Assembly: GCA_951799445.1 (NCBI GenBank)
Contig: OX637289.1
Location: forward strand, 22,692,245 to 22,756,244
Direction: 5' to 3'
DNA from: Pseudisothecium myosuroides
Taxonomy: Eukaryota > Streptophyta > Bryopsida > Hypnales > Lembophyllaceae
Length of the DNA stretch: 64,000 bases
The notes under the pieces are model-generated. The model made no database searches and was not told the origin of the DNA. It saw only the letters and a program-made list of their open reading frames with translations. The first letter of the stretch is position 1, and every line of letters starts with the position of its first letter. Below are positions 1 through 12,369 of this stretch, one piece after another. The translations under genes and the position numbers were made by a program.

Positions 1-70
1 GTATTGATTTCTGTATTATTGTAGAATTACCTCGCTTTGAAATGGAATCCATTTATGCATTGTGCTTTCC

Positions 71-693
71 AAGTGAGAAGACAACTCTTTATATGCACAT
101 GGAGTGGTAGGAGGTAGAGCAATCCATGTGGGATAAATAAATTAGAATTTGTAGGTTCTCATGCACTCATAGTTAAGTCAAAAACAAAGAATTGTGTTAA
201 AAGTAGAATTTCAGACCTCGTTTAGGCATAGTAAAATAACTTTTTTCAAAAAACTTTGAACTAAGAAAAGTTGGTAAATGAAGATAAGTTTCACCTCCAA
301 AAATCATTTTGGAATTTTGAATCTCCAATCAAAAGTTATGAATAAATTTTGGAGAGGATTTTTAATGGACATTTTCTACAAAGTCATTTTAAAATCCATT
401 CCAACCCCTCTCCGAATTTTATTCATAACTTTTGATTGGAGATTCAAAATCCCAAACTGATTTTTGGAGGTGAAACTTATCTTCATTTACCAACTTTTCT
501 TAGTTCAAAGTTTTTTGAAAAAAATTATTTTACTATGCCTAAACGAGGTCTGAAATTCTACTTTTAACACAATTCTTTGTTTTTGACTTAACTATGAGTG
601 CATGAGAACCTACAAATTCTAATTTATTTATCCCACATGGATTGCTCTACCTCCTACCACCCCATGTGTATATATAGAGTTATCTTTCACTTC
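71..693. repeat. Long near-perfect inverted repeat (foldback element)
   Basis: Two arms of roughly 280-300 bp face each other around a centre near position 380. The outer arms match almost base for base: AGTGGTAGGAGGTAGAGC on the left is answered by GCTCTACCTCCTACCACC on the right. The inner arms (around 268-365 and 388-490) carry only scattered mismatches. A transcript would fold into one long hairpin, a typical source of small interfering RNA in plants. I cannot define a target-site duplication. A fragment related to one arm recurs near 9190-9250 inside the CACTA element. The short open frames here are arms of the palindrome, not genes. Confidence 0.9.
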
Positions 694-2327
694 GAAACCC
701 AAAATAAGTTAATGATTGCAAATATTAACAAGGCATTAGTGTATTACTCATTGGATTCTTTGCTAACATCTTTCACTACAATATTTGATGATTTGTATGT
801 CTAGTCCTAAAATTAAGAAAATAAAATGGAACATATCATAATGTACTGTCACTATCCCGGTACCTAAACTTACATAAATTAAGTGGGGATGAAAGTCGTG
901 GATGAGGACTTCGGAGAGGAAAAGGCAGCCTCTCTGAAGGCTACTGAATGTTATGGGTAAGGCACCTTCTCAAGGGCCTTTTAGAAAATAAGGTGCCCTG
1001 AGCTTGAGGGCAGAGCTTGAAGGCCGGAGTGCACCTTATTTTTCAAAAAGGCCAAAGAGCAGGGTGCCTTTGTTCAGCGTAAGGTCCATGGTTGAGGGCA
1101 AGTTTTGTAAGGGACAATTATGATTATTAGGTGCCCTCATTTTGAAGCAGGACACTAAATCCTCCATTTGAAATGGGACCAGCAAGATGAATTTTGTGAT
1201 TTTCGGGGGTAAAAGTAAAAAAAGCCCCCTATTTTGAGCCGTGTCTAGGGTATGTTGTAGACCTCTCTCCTAGCTAATTTGGAGCCTCTAATTGGAAATT
1301 TTTTCATATGTGTAAAATAAAAAGTTCTTGCGTTTTTCCCAGGGATAAATTTGGCCCACAGGGCCCACTTTGAATGGAAGATTTAGCGTCCTCCCATTTT
1401 GAATGGGAAACTTCATGCCAAGTCCCTATGTTTGGTTCAAAAGCCAAAATATTCTTGTTTGTGAGAATGAACCCTTAGCGTTGAATCTTTTTTGTTTTCT
1501 TGATGGAAGCACAATACGCACCAGGAGTGCAAACTGGTCAAACAAATTGTCCAATTTTGATTCACTCATTTTCTATATTATCTAATAATAGTAAATATTG
1601 GCAAATCTCATGTTTCTCAAAGGTGATTTTGGTGATGTCATCTACTTGTTTTCTCTTTTTCTTCAATGTAAAGGGAGTTTGCTTGAAAATCACGTAAGAT
1701 TTTGGCAGTAATTCACCAAAAATTTCATTGATCCTTAGTATGTGAAATAAATAAATAGAATAGAATCCTTGGTATGTGATATAATAAAATAATGTCACAT
1801 CAAATATTGTACACATCAAATATTATTCACAAACTTTTTTCTTCCTAGAAAGAGAGATTGAGATTGAGTCATCACCTTGTCAAGGCATGCATTTTCTAAG
1901 AAATTTAGGATAAGTCTAGCATGACAAAGTTCTACGGTTGCAACCTCTTTTTATGTAAAAAAAGCTCAAAATTTCTTGGCAACAAATTTCATCACATTCG
2001 CCATTTATCACAAGCTCTATCATTTAGCACATGTCATTGCAAAGGTGGGAATGTGAGATGAATGTGCATTGTTTTCTTGATAATAAGCAAGGTTCACTAC
2101 CTCTATGTGGATAAAAAGTAAGCATAATAAGTGTTTGCCATATTCCTTACAACTAATGTAGAAATGAAAATTGCAAGTTTTGAACAAAATTCAAAAGCAA
2201 AATTCAAAAATCTCTCTAAAATGCTTAGAGCTTGAGGGTCTTGGCTGCACCTATGCCAATACATCCAAAACAAACAAGTAGTTAGTTTAGATGTGCCCAA
2301 CTAGAATCTACAACCAAGGACCTAAAC
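694..2327. other. AT-rich intergenic DNA, no gene seen
   Basis: No open frame here has recognisable protein features or plausible coding composition. The only structure I see is the imperfect hairpin at 959-1070. Confidence 0.6.
959..1070. repeat. Short imperfect inverted repeat (hairpin)
   Basis: The left arm (959-998, AAGGCACC...ATAAGGTGC) pairs with the right arm (1029-1070, GCACCTTAT...GGTGCCTT) around a loop of about 30 bases. The stem is about 40 bp with a few bulges. The size would suit a small RNA precursor or a short foldback element. Nothing shows transcription, and I recognise no known microRNA in it. Confidence 0.55.
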
Positions 2328-2594
2328 CGAAGCATATTCAAAATAGCATCATCTCCCATGATGTCAATCCTTATCAAGCATTGGCCATAGAGTATCTCAT
2401 TGAGGTAGTACAAATAGTGCTTGAATGCCACTAGAATGTGCAAAAAGGCCTTGGAATTCTATCACAAATTATTCACCATTGTTTTTTGAGCTCTCAATAC
2501 AGTCAATTTATGTTTAGCTAGCAAGTAAGTGATATGTACATGAATTCTTTAATTTGAAGAATCATCACAAGTGGTAATTGTTCCTTCTTAACTA

Positions 2595-2831
2595 CTCCCT
2601 CAATCCCACTAAAATGCTCCAAATCGGTTTAGGGTTTGTTTCACTAAAAGGGTTCCATTTATTGATTTTGATTGTTGATTGTTGAGCAAGTGATGTGGAA
2701 CAGAGGGCGGAGTGGATACACACATGATTTGAATTCTAGATTGCTTGCTCAATGATCAAAATCAATAAATGAAGCAGTTTAGTGATACAAACCCTAAACC
2801 GATTTGGAGCTCTTTGGTGGGATTGAGGGAG
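2595..2831. mobile_element. Stowaway-like MITE, TA target site
   Basis: The 237-bp element begins CTCCCTCAATCCCACTAAA and ends with the imperfect inverse, TTTGGTGGGATTGAGGGAG. TA lies directly on both sides. CTCCCT ends with a TA duplication are the hallmark of Stowaway elements (Tc1/mariner superfamily). The inverted ends extend inward through a telomere-like AAACCCTAAACC motif. Segment B has the unoccupied site, TTCAACTATCAAGTAAG, with a single TA (near 15480-15495), which supports the boundaries. Confidence 0.88.
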
Positions 2832-2844
2832 TATCAAGTAAGTA

Positions 2845-5437
2845 CAATAGAACCTCTCTTTCTGCATGGGAACGGTGGAAAATAGTTTTGAGCATTATGC
2901 ACACTTAGAAGTTAAAGTGTCAAAGGTCATTTATTTCAATATGCTTTGGTTGTACAATAATTACATTTGGTTGGTGGTTCATCTAAAAAAATCTGTAATG
3001 GCTGATTGCCTTCTATTTCGAACCAAGTGATCTCTGACATGTACAGCGGCATCTGCAATGGCATCCCTCTCTGTGTCTACATTAAAATATTCCCTCAATA
3101 TCTCATCAAGTTCGACGTGTGCAAGGTGAAGATCAATCGTTGTGTCCTCTTGAGCAATGAACTCATGAGCTGGAAGAAAGGTGCAAGTTGGAAGTTGCCG
3201 TTGTAAAACATCAAGAGCGTCTTGAAGAGTCACAGTTTCATCTTCTTCACTGGACACTTCTTGTAATATGGAATCGTTTGCATGCGGAAGAATTTTAGTG
3301 TACTTCCAAAAATTTATGATTGTCAATTCCTTGATGCTAATCCACGCCTGTTTTGCAAGACGCATCGCTGATAATTGATCAATCTCAAAAATGGTCGAGA
3401 TATCAACATCGGTGACAAGTGTGTCAATCACACGTAACACAAACAGTCGCCGATAAATCGCCTTGAAAGTTCGGATGATACCCGCATCACATGGTTGAAC
3501 ATGCGCAGTAAGATTTGGACCAAAATATTCAAGTCGGATGTGTGTCAATTGCACCCCATCAAGCTTGTGGCCCTTGAAATTATCAACGAAAAGAATAATT
3601 TTACAACCTTGACATCGAAGACTAGCATCCCACTCACCCACCCAATGTTGAAAAATAGCACCAATCATCCATGCCTTCTGGTTGTTGAAATATTTTAAAT
3701 CCAATTGAGTAGGAGTCTTCTTTTGAAAACAACGAGGTGCCTTGGATTTTCCAATGAATAACGGTTCACATCAATCACTTCCAGATGCGTTAACAGTGAG
3801 TGCAAGAGTCATTCGTACCTTGAGTTTCCTTTTGCCAGGGCGTACATGTCGAGCAATACCTGATTCAGGTGTGGTAGCGTAGAAAAATGAGGTCTCGTCC
3901 ATATTGTAAATGTCGTCCAAAGAATAATTGTCCTGAAAGGCAGGACTGAGCAATGTAGAAATTCTCACACGATCATTTTGAACTTCTAAGCTTGATGCAG
4001 AGGCTGCTTCTCCGTGAAAATGAATGGACTTCAAATTGTGGCGCCACTTAAACTTGTCAAGCCATCCATTTGAGAGTTTGAGACGGTCGTTGACAGGAGT
4101 TCCAAGTGCATCATAGACTTTGCTTGCCATTAATTTAATGGCATCTCCGGTGAGACCATTGAAGAGTTGCTCCTCAATTTGATTGATCCATGCACATAGC
4201 ATCTCTTCAAATGCAGCATTGTGTGCAGGCCTGCATTTTTTCTTGGACGGAGGATCACCATTAGCTAGACAATCGTAATACCATTGTTCTACCTTCAACC
4301 AACGAGAGAGACTTGATTGAGATAGTTTAGGAAAACCATGAGTATGAAAGTGTGCAACGGTCTTGCTTTGAATCTTGCCGTTGGCATTGTGCCAATTCAT
4401 GATATGAACCTTATCTTGCAATGTAGGTTGGGTCTGTTTTGCGGCATCTCCATATGGCAAAGCAGATGATGCTTCACGTGATCGACGTCTTGGTGGTGAC
4501 ATTATCTTGAATGACAAAGAGAAAACATACCTTTAGAGATCTGTAAGTTACCATGAAAAGTCAAATACATGCTAAATATGTTGTTCACAATTGCCAAATG
4601 GAAATAGTGAATCAAAAGCACACTAGTGAATATGGTTCAAGTTGAATCATGAATCTCATTGAGAATTAAAACATGAAAAGTCAAATTCAAACAATACAAG
4701 TTAAAGAAACAATGAATAAATTGTAACTGGGAATTCACTAGTGACTACAATAAGTTGAATTGGAAGTTGATGAGTCAATCAGAGCCTCACTAGTGAGTAT
4801 AATTTATGTTGAATTATGACTCTCATTAAGAATAAAAATATGAAAAGCCAAATTCAAGTTCAAAGTGTCATTGATAAACTCAAACAATACAAAAGAACAA
4901 TAACTGACTAGAAACTCACTACTAATTCAATTGAATCGGAAGTTGATGAATCAATTAGAAGTCCTAGATATGAATCAAATGCTCCGTTGCGCTCTGATGA
5001 GCTCCGTAGTGCAGTGTGCTATAATATTGTACAGTGTTTCACAGAAGATTCAAACAAAAGGAGTGACTATGAAATGTATCGCAAAACTAAAACAAAAAGA
5101 ATTATGTGTCACTATGAATTGTATCACAAAAGCTTAAAGCCGAAGGAGTGGCATTGTGAATTGTATCAAGAGTCATCGAGTATTATAGTACATGAGTTTA
5201 TTCCAATTTAAACCAAAATTGTTGCAACAGTAATTGACAAAAAGAGACACCAACGGGACTGTAGACGTTGCACTAATGGATGCAAGTGGTCTAAATCTGA
5301 CATAAATAACTCCAAGTCTGACACAATAATTCCATCGGTGGTTATTGCAGCACACTTTATGCACACAAGGAGTATGTAGATAAAGAACTCCAAATATTTA
5401 TGCAAGTAGGGAATTTGCAGAAAGGGAGGTTCGACTG
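2845..5437 (-). mobile_element. pogo/Tigger-type DNA transposon, full length, decayed
   Basis: The left end reads CAATAGAACCTCTCTTTCTGC. The right end, read inverted, is CAGTCGAACCTCCCTTTCTGC. TA flanks both ends (2843-2844 and 5438-5439). The TIR resembles the CAGTARAACCTCT ends of plant pogo elements such as Emigrant/Lemi. The element is 2593 bp and encodes one transposase on the minus strand, which has an internal stop. The A/B comparison shows the flanks belong to the older repeat, although segment B keeps about 280 bp that A lacks, so this is not an exact empty site. Confidence 0.88.
2979..4502 (-). pseudogene. pogo/Tigger transposase (CENP-B-type HTH, DDE), one in-frame stop
   Basis: Reading leftward from ATG at 4502, the frame gives a basic N-terminus (MSPPRRRSREAS), a psq/CENP-B-like helix-turn-helix region (LSRWLKVEQWY), and then the DDE domain. 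The first Asp sits in DDIYNMDETSFFY, the second in ILFVDNFKGHK, and the third acidic position in VQPCDAGIIRTFKAIYRR. The order and spacing fit the pogo branch of Tc1/mariner. A TGA at 3771-3773 interrupts one otherwise continuous frame, just before EPLFIGKSKAPRCF, a motif usually contiguous in this family. The stop could derive from CGA by one C-to-T change. Apart from the stop, the catalytic motifs look intact. The gene lies between the pogo TIRs, which supports the assignment. Confidence 0.88.
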
Positions 5438-6374
5438 TAGTATGATCAGTAACTTGCTTATGTACCACTTGTGCTTGTAGCTTAGTAGGCTGAAAAGTTA
5501 GCATGAGCGATTCAGTTGGTAATATGATATGTACCACTGATCAATGGTTTGACTAGTGTTTAATATAAGGTAACTACACCTAAAATTGCACAAATAAGCA
5601 ATTAAGCATGGTTCCTATCATTATATTGAAAAAAAAATTGTAAGCATTATTGGTAGTCAAAAGGAGATTCTAGATTCTCTTAGAATGCATTTTTTGAACA
5701 CCACATGAATAAACTACAAATTTTTAAAGTGCTGAAAATAGCCCGGAAAATAGGTGTTTCTACAACCGAACATAGACTCTCATGATTAGTGGGAGTACAT
5801 TTTAGGCAAGAATTTCAACGAATCAATTTTAGAAAGGGGTCAAAATTAGGTGTAGTTACCTTATACCTAGCTTGAAGTCAATGTATTGTATTGTACATGA
5901 GACTTCATGTGTCTCAATATGTAGAACATTCTAAAGTGGAATTGCTTATTAAGCATTTTCTTCTAGAAGTACATCTGCCATTCTATCAATGCCTTCAAGG
6001 TTTATAAATCTTCTTTTTGAAGATAATGTACATACACTAGAAGAAACCCATGTTTTTTTTGATGTCGGAGCAAAAATATGTGCTGTCCAAGGCCGAACAT
6101 ACTATGTCCGCAAAGACATCAAAATGTTTGAGATGCAGGACACGATTTCGGGGAGATTTCTGTAGATGTTTTAGATGATGCCGACAAATTACATTGAAAA
6201 CAAGTGGGTGTTACCAAAGATGCCAAGATTTTTGATGACATGGCTGAGAACACGATGATGTCCTTGGGGGCGTCCGCAAAAACATTAATTGCCACGTCAA
6301 CTTCGTTGACCAATTTTCATGTTGGGTAAGTTTAGAAAAATTATTTTGGTCTTGGATAAAAAGACTGACCAAGG

Positions 6375-7305
6375 TTAACCCCTAAAGTTCCATGACTATG
6401 TTTTCACCAAAAACACTCAAAAACTGCCATTTTTAGTACAAGTACCAAATTTTTGAAAAAAAATCTTTTTTGACACATGTAACCATAGGATCTTATAGTA
6501 AACTAGTATTAGAAGATGTGGAAAAAATTTCAGAATTTTCCACCATGCGAATTGGAAGATATTAGCATTTGAATTTGCAAAAAAAAAATTTTGTCCCTGC
6601 GAAAAACAGGGCAGCTGCATTTCACAAGGTCACATTTTTATGAAAAAATGTCCAAAATGGTGGTTCTTCTTTGAATTCTTTTTTCTAAACAAGTTAGCTA
6701 CATGTTGAAAAAATTTCAAATCATTTTGAATTGTACAACATATACAAAAAAAATAGTAAGTAGAAAGAAGTAGAGAATGATCCAAAATACTAAATTGTTA
6801 AGAATTTAATTATGGAATTGAAAAATGTCAATCCCAATGGTTGTAATGTTGTAATAAACAACCTACATCCTTTGATTTTTTTTTTCCAAAAAACATTAAA
6901 AATTGAGTTGAATAAACAACTTCAAAGTTTATTTCAGAGTAGAAAATTCATAACTGCTCTTAAACTAAAAAACCTCATAACTTTTGACTCATTGTTCGAA
7001 ATGGAATGATTCAAACCTTTCCACGTATACATAACTCTAGGAAACCAATTTCAAATTTCCATTTTTGAAAAAAGTGATTTTTTCAAATCTGCCCGGACTG
7101 CCCACTAGGTGAAAAAAGTAACATATTAGGCCAGAACTTTTGACTCCTATTTCGAAATGTCATGAAATTTAGTGCACACGAAAGATATTCCTCGTCCCCA
7201 CCTTCTATTAAAATTTCAGCTTAAAATATGAAAATCTCTAGTCACACGTACCTGCCCAAAATCGCTATGTTGCTAAAAATAACAGGCTGGTCCTTTAGGG
7301 GTTAA
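6375..7305. mobile_element. piggyBac-like TTAA element, copy 1
   Basis: TTAA-CCCCTAAAG opens the element and CTTTAGGGG-TTAA closes it, 931 bp including both TTAA. C-rich inverted ends flanked by TTAA are the signature of piggyBac elements. No transposase is present, so the copy is non-autonomous. It lies inside the CACTA element and is therefore younger. Confidence 0.82.
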
Positions 7306-7461
7306 AAAAAGGGATACGGGCAGCCACCGGGCAAACTTCAAAAAGAAAAAGATGATGCAGCTGATGACGTGGCATGCCACGTAGAAATTGATTGACGTGG
7401 CATCAAATATTGCTGACATGGCATTCCAGGTCAACAGAGAGGGCCTGTTTCTAATCCATTA

Positions 7462-7818
7462 GAAAAAATGTCAGCCCACGGGAGGGCTGCTCCAAGTTGA
7501 CATGCCATGCTATTTCATCCATGGCCTGTCAACTTAAAAAGTGCCCTTGGTGAGCAGTCAGATTTCGCAGATTTTTTTTATTTTTTATTTTAAATTTTTT
7601 TAAATTTTTTAAAGATTTTTTAAGATTAAAAACAATAAAAATAAAAATAAATTAATAAATTAATTTTTTACTCGCAAATTTCGGTTCCTGCACCATTGTT
7701 ACAGCAGAAACTGCTGCGCAGAAATAGGACAAAAAACATTTTTTCAGCCCCGAAAAACACTATTTCAGGGTCCTTCAGAGGGCTATGGAGCAGCCCTCCA
7801 GAGGCCTGAAAATTTCTC
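7462..7818. mobile_element. TA-flanked MITE with GAGGGCTGCTCC inverted ends, copy 1
   Basis: The 357-bp element has TA on both sides. Its ends are imperfect inverted repeats: GAAAAAATGTCAGCC..GGGAGGGCTGCTCC at the left, GGAGCAGCCCTCCAGAGGCC..TTTCTC at the right. The middle is a long A/T-only tract. A related copy lies at 27782-28102. Both sit inside larger transposons. Confidence 0.72.
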
Positions 7819-10720
7819 TAATGCATTTTCTACACTTATTTTGGAGATGTCTACGTAGACATAAAGACGTTGTCACAAACATTGTATAAGACAGGAAAAT
7901 GTCTTCTATAACGTCACTATAGACGTCACCATGTGAAATGAGACGTAATCACAGGATTCTCAATGTCTAAGGAGACGTCAATGGAGACGTTTGGACGTTT
8001 TGGAAGACGCAATTTCAATGAAGATCTCACATTGTTGCATTCCATTATGAATGATGTGGTACCTTTTGCGTTCTATTTAATTCTGTGGGAGTTTTGGTAT
8101 TTGGAACCAGCAAATGACGGTGTCTTTTTCCATGTCCCGTTGCTTATGACATGACCAAGAGCCATTCTTTCGACAACATCAATGTCCACTACTTCCTGAT
8201 TCAGTGTATTCCATACACGGCGACGAATAGTACAAACATACATAGTCGGTACTCCTCTCTTCTAGTTTCTTAGCACAAGACATCATCTCGGCTGATTTTG
8301 GACAACAAATATGAATGTGGAATGGCACATACATATGGCAAAGGACAAAAGGTTTGAACAAAGTAGACAGACCACTCTCCTTGGATAAGGAATGCGATAA
8401 ACGTACGGATTTTTGAATACTACTATTCACATACAAGACAAGGCAATCTGTTTGTCTATTCAAAAATCATGCCTGCATTTTGTATAAGTGATCTTCAGCA
8501 CGGCATCAACGTGCCAAACACGTCTTAGGTGACAGTGGTGAGCACAATTGCCTTCATGATACCCTCCCCCTTTGATGACTGTTGAAAGTACATTGGTATG
8601 TCTTGGTAGACATAAATGTAGACCACACATTCTATCTTATTGACATCCGTCCAGACGTCTACATGTAGCCTCACTGAAACTTATAGGACTAGCAGATACT
8701 AATTTTTGTCCTTCGACACAACATTGTTGTCTAGTATGTCTCTGAAGTCGTCAACATTACCCCGGGGACGTCGAAGAGGGTTTGTCTCTTGCACTAGTGG
8801 TTGCAAGCCAGCAAATTCTTTGTCGTTTACTTGTTCCGCAGCTGAACCACATTTGGCATGACTTCAATTTCTCTGCGGGGAAATAGTGCAATGAACTGTA
8901 TTTGCATTGCTAGTGAGAAAATTTTGGATACGGCAATATCTTAGGCAATTGAAAAAATGATGTATACATTGAATGACATAAGCAACTCTACACATAGCAA
9001 TGATGTCAAACGCATGTCACACTCACCATTAGGCACCACTACCTTTGTCCCTCAATGAATGTCTAGAAGACACTAGTATTCTTCCGGAAGACATGGAAGT
9101 GGACAACCCACTCTGTCCTCATGATGTCCCGCTTGACGTCCTGGTGGACGTCTACATGCTCCCCCATAGTAATGTAATTCTTGCGTTTTATATATCCCAT
9201 ATGGTTTGTCTTCCCTCCTACCACCCCACTTGTATAAAGAGCCCGTCTTCTCCCCTCTATATACTCACATCAAGTGGCTTTTAAAGCCATGTGATATAAT
9301 TGCCAAGTGTGGTGTATTTTGTACGACGTATTTTGTATTATGTATGGTATATAGTGTATTATATATGGTGTACTGTGTATGACATGTTGTATTGGACATT
9401 ATGAAATGCATGTGAATGTCATGTAAGAGATATGAGATTGTCCATATTAACATCATGCCGAATAGTGCATTTAGTCACATGAATGTCTAACGTGACATCA
9501 TTTTATTCTCCTAAATCACACTAAACATTGCCAAGGGTATTATGATAAAAAAATAGACGTCTACGTTGATGTCACAAGATATCTGGACGTCTAAGGTAAT
9601 GTCCCAAAATACATCTATAAAAACGTCTAGACATCTAAGTTGACGTCTCAAAAAACATGTAGATGTCTAACTTGATGTCTTCAAAGACAATATGAAAATT
9701 CTTAAACAACAAAAAACTATGCTGACGTGGCATGCCACATCATCCTTGCTGATGCCACATCACTTTTCCCGCCGCCATGTCACATGCCACTTCAGATGCC
9801 ACATCATGGACGGGAATGGATGAAAAAAATTCCTACGTGGCTGTCCATGGCCGCGTGGCGCTTAGGTGGTAGCCACATGGCAAACTTTGAGGACCCTGTT
9901 GACCAATGTTTTTTTGGATGTCTAGTCGAAAACACTTGGATGTTAGGCAAGATTTTCGATGTTTTTGGCACGTCTCAAGCAAAGCAAAATTTTGGACGTA
10001 CACGCTGATGTTTCTTGACATCACACAAGACATCAACAAGCAGAATCCAGGGATAAAAAAAAACGGGTTTCTTCTAGTGATATAGTCACATAAATTTGGA
10101 AGGATGAGGCCGGCCTATTATCAAAGTAGTCAACCCCCAAATGATTAATTTTTTAGGTGAATAGATAGATGTAGTTTTATCATTAGGAAAAATTTCAAGA
10201 CTGCAGAGGCCTACGAGATTGTATGGCAATAGTGCAATTACAATGGAAAAAAATAAAAATAAATAAATTTAGGAATCTCATGGGGTATTACTAGTGCCCT
10301 ATCAGATTGGCAATTTCAAATTTTCTTTTCTTTTCAAAAAAAGTTTTTTTTTTTTTTAAATTTATTTCCCTTGTATTTGCACCCATGGCTAAAGTCAAAC
10401 GACCCTTTGTTGTGTTTAGGTTTTTTCTAATGTTCTAGTTTCTAAAGTAACCCTAAGAGTCATTCATTGGAACTTTACTGTTCACAACAACCTAAAACAC
10501 GAATAATCTATGTTGGTATATCTTTTAGCCAAAAAATTGTTTTTCCATTCAATTATGTGGAGTTTATAAAACCATGCCATTTATAGATATGTGAGTCCAA
10601 ATACATGTCTAAAATAGTGAAATTTTTCCAATCTTGTTGTTTTTCTAGCAAATTTGAAGTTTTTGAGGGAGAAAGATTGAAAATAGGAATATCCTTATGA
10701 TTTCATCTGTCATAGCTTCA

Positions 10721-11413
10721 AAGGAGTTTACTCAAACATCAATCAAACATGTAATCAAAGCAACGCATCAACAAACTTAAGTACTAACAAGACACAAATA
10801 CTCTACCTCATGAATGAGGTAGAGGCCACTTGCACTTGGCAACAACAAAGTCGAAAACCCAAAATGTCAAAGTCTGAGTCTATCCATGATGGCTAGAACT
10901 TGCAAGGAGGAAAATCTAGAACATCAAAATTCTAGTCGGTGCATTATGGCGCAGACCAAATTGGAAGGTAATTAAACAAACTTGTTTTGTCCACCTTACA
11001 AAATTTGGGATCACCTCCCAAAGTCATCTCAAACTTGTCTTCTACAATTATACCTTTATCTTGAATTTTGACGGAAGGGCTTGATGACATGGACTTTTTG
11101 CAAAGCGAATGTCCATCAAGTGTGAAATCTCAAGCAGACAAAACTTGATCATCGACCAATGAAATTGCAAAGAAATTTGTCCACCACTTCTAGATGTCCA
11201 TGTATGAAACGGACATGACCTCCCAACGTGAAGGCACAATAATTAGGCTTGTGTGCAACAAAGGCTCATGTGCAAACGCATGGTCAATTTTACTTTGTCT
11301 TTTACTTTTTCTTTCTTGCGCATATAAGTAGGGGTCGTTTTGATTGTTTTTTAATGTTTTGATTTTGAGAGATGGATTGCAAGCTTGTCAATTTGAAAAT
11401 GAAATTGTGAGGT
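10721..11413. other. Unique-looking intergenic DNA, no gene seen
   Basis: This 0.7-kb stretch beyond segment A has no convincing open frame, repeat or transposon end. Base composition is less AT-biased than the flanks near 10850-11300. It may belong to the degraded coding region that follows. Confidence 0.4.
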
Positions 11414-12217
11414 GTGAAGAGGCCCTTAGCTCCTCAAGAAAACTTGCCACCAGTCGAGCACCCTAGTAAGAGACACTTGGTTGCCAGATTCGTGAACATC
11501 AGGAAGTTAGGGACCATCCAGTTGGCAATAATTGGAGAAGTCAAGGATCTCATTGGGATGGGTGTAGTGAGGAAGTTGTTGATGGTTGAGATAAATGCTT
11601 CTCAAAATAATATTAGCGAGCTTGGGCAAATGATGGCCTCACTTCAAAGGTAGATGGAGAGCATGCAAGCGGAGAGGCGTAAAGACAAAGAAGCAATTCA
11701 AGCATTACAACACCACATTTACATGCAAAGCTCTTTGAATTTGATGCTTTTGAAATTCTCTGAGAGCCTTTCCTGACAAACTATTCAAAGCATTCTAGGT
11801 TGTTGGTGGAAAAGGTAGTGCTGCTTTCTAAGGGCAAGCTGGGTGAGTAAAATCAAGAGATGCTATGATTGTGTCAAGAGCTAGGGAGGGAGAAACATGG
11901 AGATTTTTTGTATGAAACTCAAGTTGAATCCTAATATGTTGAAGATGATGAAGAAGCTATGGGATATTTTTTCAAACATCAACAAGGAATATACACATGC
12001 GACAACTCTCATTATTGTCGCATATGCCTTGGAGGGTTTGAGTGATTTGAAAGATGGTGGTGTGGTTTGTAAATTTATTCAAAATGTGTTCCAAGATGGA
12101 TACAAAAGAAAGGACCAAGGTTATCACACTAGGCAGATTGTCCGCCTATTTGTCCGTCTGATAGGGGTGCCACCTATCCGATGTAGTCAACATGTAGTTG
12201 ACTTTCTAAGAAAGTAA
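11414..12217 (+). pseudogene. Degenerate coding remnant, function unknown
   Basis: Several open stretches look protein-like but are cut by stops. The first (11414-11653) is charged and ends NNISELGQMMASLQR. After a stop the same frame continues with a coiled-coil-like stretch (MESMQAERRKDKEAIQALQ). The second (11897-12217) reads KLWDIFSNINKEYTHATTLI and ends VPPIRCSQHVVDFLRK. I do not recognise the family. Gag-like or other transposon protein remnants and a decayed host gene are equally possible. Confidence 0.4.
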
Positions 12218-12369
12218 AAGAAGGTCAACATGGATTTACCTTGTCCACGGTGCTTGACACATGGTGGCCCCGTTTAGGCATAGAATCAAGTCGGGCAGGG
12301 TGTCGATGTAAGTCAAGGAAGGCTTGGATACAAGTGAAGGTGGGGCACGGATGCAGGTTCAGGGATGTA

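Larger units (their letters stand above)
6035..10079. mobile_element. Non-autonomous CACTA (En/Spm-type) element, TSD ATA
   Basis: The left end is CACTAGAAGAAACCCATG. The right end, read inverted, is CACTAGAAGAAACCCG. The 3-bp duplication ATA flanks both (6032-6034 and 10080-10082). CACTA ends with a 3-bp duplication define the En/Spm superfamily. Many short AGACGTC/GACGTCT/AGATGTCT motifs in both orientations lie at about 7850-8000, 8630-8770, 9120-9160 and 9480-9680. They resemble the subterminal transposase-binding repeats of this class. No transposase frame is present. A TTAA element (6375-7305) and a TA-type MITE (7462-7818) have inserted into it. Confidence 0.88.
2328..10720. repeat. 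Segment A: paralogous copy of an old repeat, expanded by insertions
   Basis: Blocks of this segment reappear in the same order in segment B (15190-17225). They include 2335-2560 with 15200-15376, 5440-5615 with 15795-16083, and 10080-10720 with 16860-17225. The extra DNA in A is explained by a Stowaway-like MITE, a pogo element and a CACTA element, each with its own ends and target duplication. I do not recognise the underlying repeat. It may be an old transposon or a segmental duplication. Confidence 0.75.
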
